Source: Atherinomorus stipes (lineage: Eukaryota > Chordata > Actinopteri > Atheriniformes > Atherinidae). From it: 64,000 nt of DNA. Positions 22,676-34,115 of this stretch are shown here, piece by piece (the first letter of the stretch is position 1; each line of letters begins with the position of its first letter). The translations under genes were made by a program, and so were the position numbers. The notes below the pieces were generated by a model, which was not told where the DNA came from, made no database searches, and was given only the letters and a program-made list of their open reading frames with translations. The stretch is from positions 186,001-250,000 of the forward strand of contig JALJCO010001050.1 of assembly GCA_023101725.1 (NCBI GenBank), read 5' to 3'.

Positions 22676-23970
22676 CGGAAACAGTGGGTGCAGTTTTCAG
22701 TTCCTTGGGAGATGCATTGATGGCACTTCCCTTTTGTCTCTGGTTTGGCTGACTGTTTTGGGTGTTGTGGCATTGAAGGTGTGTTCTCTGATACTGTGTT
22801 CACTGTAGGTGTAAAAACTTTCTCTATGCTCTTAGTCAATGATGACACTTGTAATGTCAGCTCTTGTATTGCAGTGCGATTGGCTTGAACCTCTGCTTGC
22901 ATCTGAACTGCATTCTGCCTGTCCTTCTCCTGATGTACCGCACTGACACTGACTGCCTTTTGTTTGTGTGTCTGACCTAATCTATTCTGCCTCTCGGTGT
23001 CCTCACTCAAAGACTTTGTAATGACTTCTAGAATAAAGTCATCAGTGACACCTGTGTCTGACATGTGTGGTTTAAGGTCTCGTCGGATGTATGAACATTT
23101 TTCATTCATCCCTTGGTATAGTGAATGGAGAAACACTCCTTGCACAAGCTTGCTGTCATACTGAAAACCTGTGCTTTGTTTGGAAGCAAACATCACACGC
23201 TGCTTTAACCCCATAAGTCTGTACATAAACTGTTGTGGGCTTTCTTTGTCAAGTTGCTTTGCATTGCTCAATTCCTGAAACAACTCAGTACTGCTCTTAT
23301 CACGAAGATGTGCTCTAAGGAAACGCTTTAGCTCAGTTACTGTAAGGCCATCTTTGGTAATGAGCATGTCTTTAAAGTTACCAGGTTTAATTATTTTGAG
23401 CACTGTTCTAATAACCTCAGTCTCAGTAAAACCTTCAGTTAACCCTTCATCAATTTGCTTTGACAGACTGTTAAAGCTTAAATCAGAATCTGAATCTGAT
23501 ATTTGTCCACCGTGGATCTTAAACTCTCTGCGGGGTAACAATGTAGCAACATCTGTTAATCTTACCAACCCAGCCACCTGATTAGCTATCACTGGTTGTT
23601 GGGTGGTCTCAGCAACCCGAGATGCTACCACTACTGGTTCAGTCTCTGACAGTGATGCAGCAGCCTCTTCTTTCGATGCCTGGCCTGGTTCATCTGCTTC
23701 AAGGGAAAATTGCAGTTCATCAATGAGGTCGCGGAATACGAGTAGGCGAGACATACCCTGATCTTCCAGTCCTTTCAGTTGTTTACTCCTCAGGAAGTCA
23801 ACAATGAAGTCAAAAAGATCCACCTCAGTCGCATCTTCGCCTGGCAATTCTTCCTCCACCTCATCTTGGAATGATTCTGCAAGCTTGTATAGCAGGTCTC
23901 TGTTGGCAATACTGGTCATCTGGCGAAGCTGTTGCTGGATTTCCCACTGTAGATCATGCAGAGCGGACAT
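22591..23970 (-). CDS. gag: Gag capsid/nucleocapsid polyprotein
   Basis: This 459-codon frame is the structural protein expected to form the element's virus-like particles and bind its RNA. The N-terminal ~90 residues are acidic and predicted helical. The middle part is a capsid-like helical region without a motif I can name. The C-terminus has a zinc knuckle C-x2-C-x4-H-x4-C at residues 430-443. It is preceded by extra cysteines at 416, 419 and 427 that could form a second metal site. The start at 23970 lies about 100 nt after the primer binding site. The last 85 nt overlap pol in the -1 frame and contain the frameshift signal, so most ribosomes should stop at 22591 and a minority should continue into pol. 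Confidence 0.93.
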   Translation of the reverse strand: MSALHDLQWEIQQQLRQMTSIANRDLLYKLAESFQDEVEEELPGEDATEVDLFDFIVDFLRSKQLKGLEDQGMSRLLVFRDLIDELQFSLEADEPGQASKEEAAASLSETEPVVVASRVAETTQQPVIANQVAGLVRLTDVATLLPRREFKIHGGQISDSDSDLSFNSLSKQIDEGLTEGFTETEVIRTVLKIIKPGNFKDMLITKDGLTVTELKRFLRAHLRDKSSTELFQELSNAKQLDKESPQQFMYRLMGLKQRVMFASKQSTGFQYDSKLVQGVFLHSLYQGMNEKCSYIRRDLKPHMSDTGVTDDFILEVITKSLSEDTERQNRLGQTHKQKAVSVSAVHQEKDRQNAVQMQAEVQANRTAIQELTLQVSSLTKSIEKVFTPTVNTVSENTPSMPQHPKQSAKPETKGKCHQCISQGTENCTHCFRCGKEGHRAIGCLQKSGNRMRSLGRDHQ

Positions 23971-24072
23971 CTCTGGAAACCTGATGTCGTCACTTGGTCA
24001 TCAGCTCAGGAAACAGGGAATCAGGAACCCACGGTTCAAACTTGATTAGCACCAGTCCGGCAGGAGGTACTA

Positions 24073-24090
24073 ATCCCGGACGAGCCCCCA
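24073..24090 (-). promoter_or_regulatory. Primer binding site complementary to tRNA-Pro
   Basis: On the minus strand, 4 nt after the 5' LTR, the sequence is TGGGGGCTCGTCCGGGAT. This is the complement of the 3' 18 nt of vertebrate tRNA-Pro including CCA, and from memory is the same primer site used by gammaretroviruses. It primes minus-strand DNA synthesis. The match is by recall, not by a tRNA database search. Confidence 0.9.
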
Positions 24091-24094
24091 AATT

Positions 24095-25232
24095 TGTTGC
24101 CCCTCTGGCTTGGCAACCAGAAGGCAACAGAGTAGTAGTTGTCTCAACGTGTGGATGAGCTGTGGTAGGAACAGAGGAGACACACGTTGAGCTAGCGTTG
24201 GCTTCACACAGGAAGTTGATTCTTTATTGCCCCCGACATCAGGCATCATGGCAACAGAACTGGCATTCATCTTCAGTCTCATTTACATATCTCCATAAAC
24301 TTATGTAGGGTCATCCCAGCTAAACATGTTCCCTTACACTGAGACATCCTTATAAAGATCATTTGAGTAAGATTACCAGTTTGACAAATACAATTAACTT
24401 TTATGACAATTTCAGAAATCTGTACTGTTTGACATTCTCAGTCTTTTAACTGCTTATTTTAACTCTCAACAGAAGAAATACACAAAATAAATTATATTTT
24501 TACCCTTTTTAACCTTAACAGCTTTTATCTTTATTCTAACCACATGAATTTAAACAGAGTATACAATTTCCCTTTGGCAGACACTTTCTCTGTCTTTTTC
24601 TTATGATCACATTTCTCTAAATCACCTACCATATGACATTTCTATGTTGGCATTAACCCAGAACATGCTTTTAGCTTCTATCAAATATAAGAAAATATCA
24701 TAAAGCATGAAAAACTTCATATGGCGCAAACTCAGTTCAATACAAGATCAGTTCAATCATTTCTCAGTTGTTTTGGGTTATCTTCCCACACACCATTACA
24801 TTACTGAATCCCGCTAGCATTAGCCTCGGTTAGCAGTCCGTTTTAAACGGCTGTTTCGCCAATGAACTCTTCAAAACTCACTTCGTTCACAGACAGAAAC
24901 ACTTTACTCAATACACAACACTTTTAAACATAAATGACTGCAATATATATTCATTTTGACGAATATTTACCGACCTGTGGTAGGAACAGAGGAGACACAC
25001 GTTGAGCTAGCGTTGGCTTCACACAGGAAGTTGATTCTTCCGGTGTGACCTCTCTATTCTATACCACCAGCGCGAGGAGCGCCCTCTAGCGGCTGGATGT
25101 AATATGGCGCTATAGTACTGAGAATACAATGTGATCATGTAAGACAGATAAAAAGTGATCTCTCGAGAAAACAAAATAACAAAATTAAATAGGGGTGTCT
25201 GTTTTTATTATTCATTAATCCAACCCGCTACA
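24095..25232 (-). repeat. 5' LTR of the gypsy element
   Basis: The LTR is 1138 bp, TG...CA on the minus strand, and nearly identical to the left LTR. It would contain the promoter and transcription start. The 65-bp repeat pair is at 24160-24224 and 24975-25039. Visible differences from the left LTR include CCCCC versus CC near 24230 and a changed block near 24745. Confidence 0.95.
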
Positions 25233-25236
25233 GGCG
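25233..25236. repeat. Target site duplication GGCG, right copy
   Basis: This repeats the GGCG at 16832-16835 on the other side of the element. The host sequence of element A2 continues directly after it. Confidence 0.85.
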
Positions 25237-25345
25237 CACTGTTCCTGTGCTCTGAAGGCGTGGTTTTGGGTGGTGTTTGTTTTTTTTTTTACTTTTTACT
25301 TTTTTTTCTTCAAACCCTTTTTTTCATACACTATCTCTTTTTAAT

Positions 25346-26147
25346 GCGCCTGTTACAAACTTGGCCATTTGCACACCAGCAGCAGCGTTAGTGGTTGGAA
25401 TATCAGTGCTGCGACTGATGTCTGAGCTGAATCACCAGTGGCTGATCGATGTGCCTGATCTCAATTGCTTCTGTTAAGAGCATCTTAGAGAGCGTTCTTG
25501 AGAACAATCTAAAGAATGACACCAAAAAGGCATTTGGGAAAGTCGTATCTTAGCATCCCGTCTTTGGTTAGATCTTCTCAAGGTCGTTCTTAATTCTTAC
25601 GAACGTTCTTAACTGGGAAATGTGGCCATTGACTGTACATATTGTCAAAGCCTGATACAGCTCATCCTTTCAAAACACATCAAGCTACAGTGTTTGCAAT
25701 ATTGTGACCAGTTTGTGCAGTTTGTTGTGGTTTTGTTTGACTTGACAGGTGTCCACAAGAGGAACTCATCTCTCCGCCCATACCATTTTTCCACCTTACA
25801 AAAAAAGGAGATAACATGTCAGACAGAATTACACCTGTATATTAGTATGAATGAAACATTGTGCACATCGAGGCAGTGAGATATCCAAAGCTTTGCACTT
25901 CACTTGCTGTGTGGACAAGGCCCCCTATTCTCAAGCAGACCAGAGTTTGCTTCTTTGTTCCCCACCAGAGTGTGAATGAGTGTTCACAACACTCCGAGCG
26001 AGCCATACTACCATCTATGGAACAAACGGGGTTGTTTGAAGAGGACCAAATAGCATTGATGTGAATGTCTCTTATGAGTCAGTTTAAATTTCATCATCTG
26101 ATCAACATTACAAACTTCTTGCTTTTATAATTAACTGAAGTGACCAG
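25346..26147. other. Unassigned DNA with a G-family fragment
   Basis: The part from 25475 to 25620 carries the inverted TTAAGAGCATC/GTTCTTAA motifs of repeat G. The rest shows nothing recognisable. Confidence 0.4.
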
Positions 26148-26151
26148 TTAA

Positions 26152-26530
26152 AGGAATGGTACACCCACAGAATGATGTAACTTTGTTTTCCACTTACCCT
26201 CAAGGTGAGCAAGGCTCTGGAGCATTTTTTTAATATCTCAAATGCAGCCGGCGATCAGGAAGGCTTCTCGTTTTCCCCAAACTTTCATATAATGGAGTTC
26301 GATTGGGACCGTGCCAAAAGGTCCAAAAAAGTCCATAAAAACTTGTCAATATTCCTCCATACTGCTCGTCCGATGTAATCCAAGTGTCCTCAGTGGGTAG
26401 CATCGGGGGAAAACAAGAAGCCTTCCTAGTCGCCACCTGCATTTGAGATATAAAAAATGCTCCAGAGCCTTGCTCACCATGAGGGTAAGTGGAAAACAAA
26501 GTTACATCATTCTGTGGGTGTACTATTCCT
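26152..26530. mobile_element. TTAA-flanked foldback element, family D copy 1 (379 bp)
   Basis: TTAA lies on both sides (26148-26151 and 26531-26534). The ends are long inverted repeats starting AGGAATGGTACACCCACAG and ending CTGTGGGTGTACTATTCCT. They continue inward through TTTTCCACTTACCCTC and CTCTGGAGCATTTTTT to ATCTCAAATGCAG. Copy 2 at 38827-39718 is longer. No coding capacity is present. Confidence 0.85.
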
Positions 26531-26534
26531 TTAA

Positions 26535-28269
26535 TCCCAACTGGGACTGTACAGATGTGAAACCAGTTAATTGGCTATGACAATTTTTCTTTTCTTAAAA
26601 TAAAGAAAAAAAAATGTTATTTATAGATCAGTTTCTGAGTGACATTCCCCTCTACATCCTCACTGACCCCTGCAGTGGTTTCACTGGCTACACCTGTGGA
26701 GAAGAGCTGTCATAAGGCATGTGTGGTGCAGATTGTAGAGAGATTATTGGGATACTTCTATTGGTGTCCTATTTTGTGTTAGTTTTGCATAAACATTCAA
26801 CTTCTAATAATTGTTCTATAACAAATACATACTTGTGTTCATATGCCCTACAAACTGGGTTGCAACACTGACCTGTATCATGACTTAAAATGTTTAATAT
26901 AGTTCTGAGAGTTTTTGGATTCAGTGGCATAGACATTTTTGATGTCATAAAGTAATAAGAGGCAGACAGACTACCACGATGTAGGTAGTGGTAGTGATGT
27001 TTTTAAAGACAATCTCAGTGGATGAAAATGGATTACTTCTTCCAGTTAGCTTCAGCTCAAAAACCAGACTGAGCTATTAAACCATCTTCTATGAGCATTC
27101 TTAGTAGAGATATAACACTCTGTCTTATTTTGGCCATAAAGTCCAGTCACACCCTTCACAACAAAAGCTGAAGCTGTTTCTGGTTGAGTCAGCGTTGGGA
27201 GACATGCCAGGACATGTTTAAGAACTGCCAGACAGGTGATTAGTCTGTATGAGAGCTGCATTTGGAGTGTGTGGTGAGAGAATAAAAGCAATGAGCTCAA
27301 ATTTCACTTTTATTCTCTATGAGCACAGTGATGTTGTCTATTAGTTGGAAGAAATGTGATATGTATGATGATACTGAGGCCTTTAAAAGCATCGCTGCAT
27401 GTTAAGTGGACTGCAGGTTGTCTGAAGTGGTGGTACTGAACTTTAACTCAGGTTAAAACCATACTTCTGGTAGTTTACAGGTGTTACCCTGGGGAGCTAT
27501 GTCAGGACATGTTGAGCAGAATCTGGAGCAGGATTACTGTGTTTGTGTTTAAGTGGGTGGATGTGAGAGCACATCTGCAAAAGAGATGTTAAACACTTTC
27601 CCAAGCTGTGTAACTTTGCAGGGCTTACGAACAGTATTAGCATGAAACACCCAGCCACGACACTAGAGACTGGATCCAACTTTGATATGTTTAAAGAAGA
27701 ACAAGCCAGGTTGAAGTCTTAGTCTTGCAGTAGTTTCTGCTTTTGTGGTATTTTCTTACTAAAAAAAAAAAAAAAAAAAAACACACATCAAAACTCTTAT
27801 GATGTTCATGTTTTCTAATGTTAAAAAGAAGAAAATAGCTTCATTCTTGATGTTTTCAAAAGAGAGAGCATGTGGTTGCTGTTGCCATGGCGATGTCTTC
27901 AGATCCTATACCCAAGAGCTTGTTGAGTGAAAATGTCAGACAAGTCTGCGGAGCTGTCTGAATCAGTCAGGAACAGTGACAGAACGTTTCTCTGGGAGGA
28001 CAAATTAAACCTCCCAATGATCACGTACAGGCTCAGCAACAGGATGTGGTCCTAATACAATGACTGTCATCGTGTCCCTGGGATTAAAATGTTCTTGTTT
28101 CTGTGTTGTTTGTGACGTCTCTCCATTTTACTTTTTCTCTGTAGAGGCTGAGTTTTTGTAGTGCAAATGAAACATATGGAGACCTTTAAGATGAACAGTC
28201 TCAGTGATAAAAAAATGAATGTCTAACAAACTGCATGAAAGGAGCCTTAAAATAAACTCAGTAATTCAG
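26535..28269. other. Unassigned DNA
   Basis: No exon, RNA gene or repeat ends were recognised. A run of A lies at about 27761-27780. Confidence 0.5.
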
Positions 28270-28365
28270 TCAGCTTGCATAAAAGCAACTGGACTTTTAT
28301 GTTTTGGTTCTTGAAGATGCTTCACTTCTCATCGAAAAAGCTTCTTCAGTTTAAATCTAAACTCC
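28270..28365 (-). repeat. Penelope/LINE-type 3' tail fragment
   Basis: On the minus strand the segment reads CTGAAGAAGCTTTTTCGATG, then AGAAGTGAAGCATCTTCAAG and AAGTCCAGTTGC. Fish Penelope-like and related retroelement tails carry this GAAGAAG...GAA(A/G)C...TCTTCAAG pattern. Only the tail is visible. Confidence 0.45.
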
Positions 28366-28527
28366 TGTCTCTAAGGAGCTTTTAGCCAATCAGCAAAAAG
28401 ACTACTTATGAAAAATGCCCAAAAATTAATGGTGCAAAAATGAGGTCTTTAACATGGGAATGTTGCTTTAAAGGAATAGTAGAGTAAAGGGGAAGCTAAT
28501 GCACGTATTTATCTTATCTAGTCACAC

Positions 28528-29012
28528 CATCCGTGTTTACATGAGCATTTGAATTCCTCTTTAATTCCGAATAAAAGTTATTTCTGAACCAAGTGGTTGT
28601 TTTTTTTCCCCCTTTAAATCCTGAATAACATTATTCCTCAGTCAGGTAAACCTTTAAATTCCACTCTAAGATAATTCCAGTCGTTGGACGTTGAAGCAAA
28701 CGTGAAACCAGTGTTGGACTTGAGCCAGCTGGCAGAAATGTGGTAGCATGTTATTGTCGAGCCGTTGCAACAAAACTACAATCAAAAATCAAAGAAAAAA
28801 AAAACTTTTATTTGATGTTTTCCATGTTGTAGCCAAAATGAAAAGGAGCAGGAACCACCTTGTTTACTTCTGGTTAGACATAAACGGACCTAAATACGTC
28901 ATGTCCGTCCCCTGTCTAGTCAGAACCCTTTCCAACCCCCAGATCTGAAGCAGAATGTGTTTTCCATGTAAACCTTTATTCAGATTTATTATTTCCATGT
29001 AAACACGAAGGA
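28528..29012. mobile_element. Foldback MITE with CGTGTTTACATG ends
   Basis: The left end reads CCGTGTTTACATGAGCATTT and the right end is the complement of CCTTCGTGTTTACATGGAAA. Just inside each end are ATTCCGAATAAA-like and TTTATTCAGA-like motifs. The intervening ~450 bp has no coding content. Superfamily unknown. Confidence 0.5.
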
Positions 29013-29648
29013 GAATAATTTATTCTGAATTATTTAAATTAAAATAATTAATTCTGAATTAAAAAACATCATGTAACTGAGGCAAATGTCCCATCCACAA
29101 GGAAAAGTGGATGTAAATCATCTTATCTCCCGTCATTAAAGATGAAGCAATGCTTTCTCAGCTGCAGAAAACTAAAGCTAGCCTTGACACATCCTACCTT
29201 TGCTTGTCATGGCTGCCAGTTGCATACTTCTGGGTCATTTCACCCAGTTATGAGCCTCCCAAAGCTCATGAGACTATTTAACTGGGCCCTCAGACTGCAC
29301 AGGCTTCATTGTCCTAATTGTCTTAATGGGGAACACCTGTGACAGAGTGGATAAAAGGCATGTCTGGTGAAGGTTACAGGTAATTTGTAGCTTTTTGATG
29401 TGTTGGTTTTCACTAATATAGCTTTTTTTTTTTTTTGTAAACTGTTACCAGCTCAGTCTTTAGGCCCATGAGCATGATCTTCAGCATTGTGTATTTTTTT
29501 TAGTTGTATTTTAGCAAAGGCTTCAAAGGTTCAGCATCCCTGCAGATGTGCGGAAAAAGTTTTGTAAATCTTTGCACACAGATTTCTAATGTCTGAAGAA
29601 ATTATTTTAAAAAATAATGAACAGGAATTTCTCATATTAACTTACATT
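29013..29648. other. Unassigned DNA
   Basis: No feature recognised. A T run lies at about 29427-29438. Confidence 0.45.
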
Positions 29649-29649
29649 A

Positions 29650-30770
29650 ATAAGGATAGACCGATACTTCGGCTGGCCATTGCATTTTTTTGCTGGTATC
29701 ATACGGGTGTGTTGGCTGATATCCTCGGCATAATTTACACAAGCAGCAGTTTTATATAAATATAATACAAGTTAAAAGGTTGAAAATGGAATATGGACAG
29801 AACAACGACATCACGTGTGTCTAGGTTGTAGTGGCAACGACAGAAAAACAACACCAGCCGCTGGGATGCCAGGTTGATGCCGATACGGCAAGTGACCAGC
29901 AGCCTGCAGCATGTCCAACAAGTAATGCAGAGGAGTTTATAACTGACAGCTAATGATAGCCACGCTAGTAAGCGAGTTAGCTTACCAGTCCAGGAGAGAA
30001 GTTGCCATTTCTGTGTTTTATTGCCGTGGAAAATGTTTATGTGGGTCCATTTAGTGTAGGCTTCCCCTAAATTTACTCCAATTTTTGCTCTTCTTGGGTT
30101 ACTCCTCTTCTGAGCCAGATAACGATCTCTCCACGGCTCTGAAGCAGCTGCTTACGAGCCGACTCCATTTTCCCCAGTGCCAGCCTAGCTGTGCCCAACA
30201 TACTATTACCACAGAGAAATCGTATCTGGCGACCCGCAATGGCGGCATGTATTGGCTTGTAGATGTAAACATGCAATTGTTGAATCTGTTAAGTTATTTT
30301 ATATTTATTTTCAGGCTAAATATATTTTTGTTAAGGAAATGCTGTACTTTCATTCTGCACCTCTGTAAACGCATCGTGAAGGTTCTTTTTTTTTTTTTAG
30401 ATATAGCTTTTCATAAAAATTTTCCATACCTAACCTTTAATGTTTCTTTTTGATATTGTTACAAGTGCACTGTTTCTTTTTTTACATGGTCATTACAAGT
30501 TCAAGGTTTCTATTTAATATTTGTTCATAAGTGCACTGTTTCTCTTTTAATTGAAGTGCTTTGTTTCTTTTTTAATCTTAAAACGTTTTCAAAATCAGTT
30601 TTCATTGGGTCCATAATTATATTAATTTGAGGATTAAATGCAGCATCAGCCCCAAATATTGGCCCCAGATATCAGCAAGTTGTATTGGGCACTGGCTGAG
30701 GCTGATTAGAAAATATTGGTATTGGTATCGGCCATTAAAAAATCTGTATCAGTTGATTGCTAATATTAAT
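29650..30770. mobile_element. Repeat with TATCGGCC-like ends, interrupted by E1
   Basis: The left part has GACCGATACTTCGGCTGGCC and TTGGCTGATATCC. The right part (30645-30770) has AATATTGGCCCCAGATATC and ATTGGTATTGGTATCGGCC. I recognise this as a common fish interspersed repeat type. Element E1 sits inside it. The interior near 30460-30580 has three loose copies of GTGCACTGTTTCTTTT. Confidence 0.45.
29776..30436 (+). mobile_element. TTAA-flanked element, family E copy 1
   Basis: TTAA occurs at 29772-29775 and 30437-30440. The element begins AAGGTTGAAAATGGAATATGG and ends CCATACCTAACCT. It matches E2 (33451-34115) along its length, for example GACATCACGTGTGTCT, CAGCCGCTGGGATGCCAGG and GGGTCCATTTAGTG. 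No transposase is encoded. Confidence 0.8.
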
Positions 30771-33446
30771 TATGACTTCAGGAGCAGTTTTTATAATTGG
30801 ATACAGACAAGCTTGCCTAGAAGCAAACTGGTCTACATATTTAGCTATAGCTGGAAAGCATTAATGTTTTATTTTTTTTCTTTTTGCAACATGCATTGAA
30901 CTATAAGACTGAGAATATTTAGACATTTTCACGCTATCAGCAGGTTCTGAACAGCTCCAATTACAGCCCATGTTTGCAGCTACTGACATCCTCGAGCTCA
31001 AGATAAAAAGAATAGTGAGAGGTTCAAATCAAAGGCATTTATACAATATTCTGAACATATGGCTATGGAGCCTCTCAAGATTGCATCAAAGGAAGCTAAT
31101 CTCTTACAGTCAAGTCAAGCCCTTATAGAGGCTATAGCATATGACAGGTACCCCCCTTCTCCAGAAGCTCACATGTATACACCACATTCCCCTAGGACAG
31201 CAGGAGTTGCGAGGGACCACACTGATCCGGGCTAAAGCTCTGACAGGCCCTGCCTCTCTGTCTCTGCAGTAATTAAATGAGTGTCGGTGGTGGGCAGCAC
31301 TCAGGAAATTGGCCCTGCACAGCTTCTGTCTCTGATGTCAATGTTTTCAGGAGGCGGGGACAGGTGGTGGGAGCAGAGAGGACGGTGTTTTGAGAGAAAG
31401 AAAATGAAGTGAATGAGGAAGCATGGGGGCAAGGAGAGGGATGGGGGAAAGAAAATAAGGGAGAGTGGCAATCTAGGGACAATCTAGATGGAGAGACAGA
31501 GCCTGAGTGAAATGTCCATCAAGATTACAGGGGAAATGTGTGGCGTCGCGGGGGTGTGGATATCACAGCATCTCCTCTCTCTCACCAACTTGAACATGAC
31601 TGTTATTGTGATGTCACGAAATGGAGATATTGTTTTTACTGCTTCAATTTGTTCTAAAATCAGGTGATGTACCCTGCCAGCAACCCCCCGCAACCCTGAA
31701 CTGGATAAGCAGTATGAAACATGAATGAATGAATCAGGTGATGTTGAGAAGGAGCAAAGGACCAGGAGGGAGAGGAGGCAGACATCTTGTAAAAGCAATG
31801 GTGAAAATAAATGCTGTACTTGCTGCATGCTGCTTTAGTGCCTGATCACATCTGTACTCTTCCTGTAGTAAAGACAACACAAGCACTTTTTTTTATTCCG
31901 CCTTTTAGGGACGTTGTGTTGTGTTGAGGCAGCATCCAACTGTTTAATTCCTCTCCTTGTGATGCTCACGTGCTTGTGGACTCAAACCCAACAAAACAAG
32001 ATCAAGGTGACAAATAGGGTCCATTATTTATGATGACTTGCTTAGAAAGTTGTTTTGGACTTGGTGGTTTAAATTTATTTGCGTAAATTTTATTAAGTTT
32101 TACCTTGGCCCCTGCAAGCATCTCCTAAACTGGTTCTTAACCACTACTGCACCTGCTTTAGGTTGGACGTCCATCCTCCTGTTGGCTGCTTCCCAGCCTG
32201 CAGAGTGACTTTGATGGGCCAAACCAAATACTCAGCAGCAAGTGCAAGTCATCATATTTCTTTAGATTGATTTTTTTTTTCCCTTCTCTACACAGCAAGA
32301 GGTGTGTGTTCCTCTGAAATTAGATTCCTGGCTGCAATTTGTACACCCTTCAACAATGGTTGTATTAGCTGGAAGGTGACGGAGGAGACTAATTGCCTCT
32401 TCTACTTGCAGCTGCAAATCAGCTGATCAAGTGGTTGGCTTGTACACACCCTTGGAAACAAGACTTATTTGAACCTTGTGAGATTTGTTGATTGGGATCT
32501 GATTTAAGCCACTCACTGCTGTTGTTGCCTTATTTCAGATGAGATACCCAAATCAAACAGCACAGCATGTTTATAAAATCTGTTCCTTCATGAACGGATG
32601 CATTTGTAAAGGGGCTGGTGGTCAGTTCGGGCAGTGGGGACAAGGAAGGATTAAATGTCAAGGTTGTGTCATGATTGCAAACTCTTATACAGCACATGTG
32701 CTGGTATAAGGTGAAATGTACACGGGAATAACCCTGAAGACATGGGTGGTCTGCCGAGCAGAGCAGAAAAGAGCAAAAGTGAAGTCAAAGGCGGAAAAAA
32801 ATAGGAAGCAGTTGTCTGTTAGGTTATAACATGAGAGGAAGAGAGCAATGAGGTGACCTTAGAAACAAGAAGGGTCAGAAGGGAGACGTGCCTGATGGGT
32901 AGCTGATAACACGCAATACAAATAACAGAAGAGTCCTAAATTAAAAGTGCAGAGGGCGGGGAAGCACATATGGACAGGGATAGTGTCACGCTTGTTTGCT
33001 TTTACTGCAGCTGTCCGACCAGCGAATGTTTGTAGTTCCATCCAGCTATGGTTTACAGACGTCATTTGCATGAGCTGATAATCTCTGATCCTGTAAGGGG
33101 AAAGCTTCGGTCCCTGATTTGATGCAAGGCGATGGCAGACGTGTATGTGGGTGTTGTCTCATTGTTTTCTATGTATGAGTATGTGATTTTGTTGTATGTT
33201 TGTTCTGGCTCTGCATGTTGTTTTAAACAAATAGTTGGGTGTTAAGAGGCAAATCCAGGCAAATGGAAGAAGTGAAGGAGTTGAAATGGCCCTTTAGTTT
33301 TCATGTTTTTTGCTGAGAGGTTTAGCTTCCTTTCTTCTTAGGTTTTTTTCCTGTTTGTTTGGGGTTTTTTGTATTCAGTGGTAGTGGCAACGAGTGGCAG
33401 CAAGTCATCAAATTGAAACATTCACAACTGTGATTTGTTCATAGCC
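30771..33446. other. Unassigned DNA with a short LINE-tail motif
   Basis: There is an A/G-rich stretch at about 31370-31470 and a tail-like motif at 31665-31735. Several short frames exist but carry no recognisable domain. Confidence 0.5.
31665..31735 (+). repeat. Non-LTR retroelement 3'-tail fragment
   Basis: The text CCCCCGCAACCCTGAACTGG followed by ATAAGCAGTATGAAA and ATGAATGAATGAATC resembles the well-known fish repeat tail ending in a simple ATGG- or GAAT-type repeat. Parent family not determined. Confidence 0.45.
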
Positions 33447-33450
33447 TTAA

Positions 33451-34115
33451 AGGTTGAATATGGAATACGGACAGAACAGCGACATCACGTGTGTCTTGGT
33501 TGTAGTTGCAATGGCAGAAAAACAACTCCAGCCGCTGGGATGCCAGGCTCGCTGCCGATACGCAAGTGACCGACAGCCTGCAGCATGTTTAACAAGTAAC
33601 GCACAGGAGTTTATAACTGACAGCTAACGTTAGCCATGTTAGCAAACAAGCTAGCTTACCGATCCAGCAGGAAAGTCGCCATTTCAGTGTTTTACTCCGT
33701 GGAAAACGTTTATGTGGGTCCATTTAGTGAAGTCTTCACCTAAATTTACTCCAGGTTTTGCTCTTCTCAGGTCACTCCTCCTCAGAAACAGATAACAATA
33801 TCTCCAGGGCTCTGAAGCAGCTGCTTCACTGGTCGTCTCTACGGTTTTCCCCTGTACAAGCCTGACTATGACCGAAATATTGTTTCCACACAGAGATCGT
33901 ATATGGCAACCTGCAATGGCGGCGTTTATTGGCTTATAGACGTAAATAAAATGCCTTTATCGAACCCGTAAAAAATTATTTTATAATTATTTTTAGGCTA
34001 AATATAATTTTTCTGGGAAATGTTGTACTTTCATTCTGTACACCCCCAAACGACCTGTGGAGGTATTATTTTTGAAAAAATATAGCTTTTAACAAAAATG
34101 CTCCATATTCAACCT
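33451..34115 (+). mobile_element. TTAA-flanked element, family E copy 2
   Basis: TTAA lies at 33447-33450 and 34116-34119. The ends are inverted: AGGTTGAATATGGA at the left and TCCATATTCAACCT at the right. It is a direct-orientation relative of E1, about 665 bp, with no open transposase frame. Confidence 0.88.

Larger units (their letters stand above)
16836..25232 (-). mobile_element. Complete Ty3/gypsy-type LTR retrotransposon, 8.4 kb
   Basis: The element reads on the minus strand: 5' LTR (24095-25232), primer binding site (24073-24090), gag (22591-23970), -1 frameshift signal (22568-22630), pol (18032-22675), polypurine tract (17974-17986), 3' LTR (16836-17973). The domain order protease, reverse transcriptase, RNase H, integrase is that of Ty3/gypsy (Metaviridae). 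There is no env: only 58 bp separate the pol stop from the 3' LTR. Both ORFs are open and the LTRs differ at only about a dozen sites by eye plus a few small indels, so insertion looks recent. Whether it is active cannot be told from sequence. Confidence 0.97.
16340..25340 (+). mobile_element. TTAA-flanked element A2, split by the gypsy retrotransposon
   Basis: A TTAA at 16336-16339 precedes the end AGCCAAAGTTGG. The sequence to 16835 follows element A1 closely: GTTGGTAATCCTGCTCAGAA, CCCCCACGTGACCCCC, AAGTCTCGGAGGCGTTGA. It resumes at 25233 with GCTCTGAAGGCGTGG, also in A1. The right end decays in T-rich DNA near 25340, so that border is uncertain. Confidence 0.7.
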
